Positions 14,596-14,797 of a stretch of 14,797 nt of DNA are shown here, in pieces. This DNA comes from an uncultured Selenomonas sp. Lineage in GTDB: Bacteria; Bacillota; Negativicutes; Selenomonadales; Selenomonadaceae. The notes beneath the pieces are model-generated. The model was not told where the DNA came from and ran no database searches. It saw only the letters and a program-made list of their open reading frames with translations. Both the position numbers and the translations under genes were made by a program. Numbering within the stretch: the stretch's first letter is position 1; each line of letters opens with the position of its first letter. The DNA is taken from NCBI GenBank assembly GCA_937981305.1, contig CALJPB010000401.1:1-14797 (forward strand), in the 5' to 3' direction.

Positions 14596-14672
14596 TGGTG
14601 GGCCCACTTGGACTTGAACCAAGGACCGACCGGTTATGAGCCGGTTGCTCTAACCAACTGAGCTATAGGCCC
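14596..14672 (-). tRNA. tRNA with CAU anticodon, probably tRNA-Ile2
   Basis: Cloverleaf on the minus strand: acceptor GGGCCTA paired with TGGGCCC, D arm AGCTCAGTTGGTTAGAGC, anticodon stem CCGGC-TCATAA-CCGG with anticodon CAT, T arm CTTGG-TTCAAGT-CCAAG, discriminator A and an encoded CCA. The anticodon arm and D arm resemble tRNA-Ile(CAU), whose C34 is changed to lysidine, more than an elongator or initiator tRNA-Met. Final typing needs tRNAscan-SE or TilS identity elements. Confidence 0.92.
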
Positions 14673-14708
14673 CAAACAAAGTGGAGAGCACGCAAGGCTC
14701 TCACTTCC

Positions 14709-14733
14709 AAAAAAACCTGCGCAGTGCGCAGGT
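14709..14733 (-). terminator. Terminator after tRNA-Gly
   Basis: A 9-bp perfect stem, ACCTGCGCA/TGCGCAGGT, around one base, followed on the minus strand by seven T. It lies between tRNA-Gly and the CAU tRNA. A second, weaker hairpin (GAGAGC/GCTCTC, 14684-14702) follows before the next tRNA. Confidence 0.8.
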
Positions 14734-14744
14734 CAGATAAGCGA

Positions 14745-14797
14745 TGGAGCGGAAAACGAGGCTCGAACTCGCGACCCCCACCTTGGCAAGGTGGTGC
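14745..14797 (-). tRNA. tRNA-Gly (GCC), 5' part beyond window
   Basis: The 3' portion of a tRNA on the minus strand: the anticodon loop CTTGCCAAG with anticodon GCC (14787-14785), T arm with GTTCGAGCC, acceptor strand TTTCCGC, discriminator T and encoded CCA. The 5' acceptor and D arm lie outside the window. Confidence 0.9.

Noticed and set aside
1..14797. CRISPR array, rRNA, complete insertion sequence or phage genes
   Set aside because: No regularly spaced repeats, rRNA motifs, DDE transposase or phage structural genes were seen on either strand.

Overview
The window looks like a chromosomal segment of a flagellated member of the Negativicutes, most like Selenomonas or a close relative. 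Three things point there: a Gram-positive type PolC replicase, a flagellin with a Selenomonas-like N-terminus, and GC-rich housekeeping genes with strong GGAGG ribosome binding sites. The species is inferred from recall of families; no search was run.

Layout. (1) 1-1007, minus strand: the first 335 codons of a flagellin gene, cut by the window edge, with a sigma-28-like promoter at 1097-1123. (2) About 1130-4060: an AT-richer accessory stretch. It holds an unrecognised two-TM protein (plus), a terminator-like hairpin, a 167-bp near-palindromic MITE-like element, an Rpn/PD-(D/E)XK nuclease gene (minus) whose stop codon lies in the element's end, and a divergent DUF4160-DUF2442 gene pair (plus). 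A 25-bp-stem bidirectional terminator at 4060-4112 closes it. (3) 13224 down to 4118, minus strand: a tight array of gamma-carbonic anhydrase, ndk, PduO-type cobalamin adenosyltransferase, polA, coaE, a membrane-anchored lytic transglycosylase and polC. Most junctions overlap or abut, and an extended -10 promoter sits at 13263-13271, so this is probably one operon of about 9 kb. polA and coaE start with GTG and the transglycosylase with TTG. (4) 14507 to 13278, minus: cca, the tRNA nucleotidyltransferase. (5) Right edge, minus: a tRNA with anticodon CAU (probably tRNA-Ile2) and the 3' part of tRNA-Gly(GCC), each followed by a hairpin terminator.

How the genes fit. The long operon joins two DNA polymerases with nucleotide-pool, cofactor and wall-remodelling functions. 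The main surprise is PolC: it is about 180 residues shorter than the B. subtilis enzyme and lacks the DnaQ-like 3'-5' exonuclease normally inserted in the PHP domain, while the PHP metal ligands look complete. PolA from the same operon also has a degenerate 3'-5' exonuclease domain. Proofreading must therefore come from the PHP domain or from a protein encoded elsewhere.

Other points for a second look: the palindromic element and a collapsed relative of it inside the tRNA terminator just upstream of cca; a plausible internal start in the rpn gene resembling RpnS-type intragenic antitoxins; two mutually exclusive hairpins upstream of the adenosyltransferase; and the unknown two-TM protein. No CRISPR array, rRNA gene or complete insertion sequence was seen.
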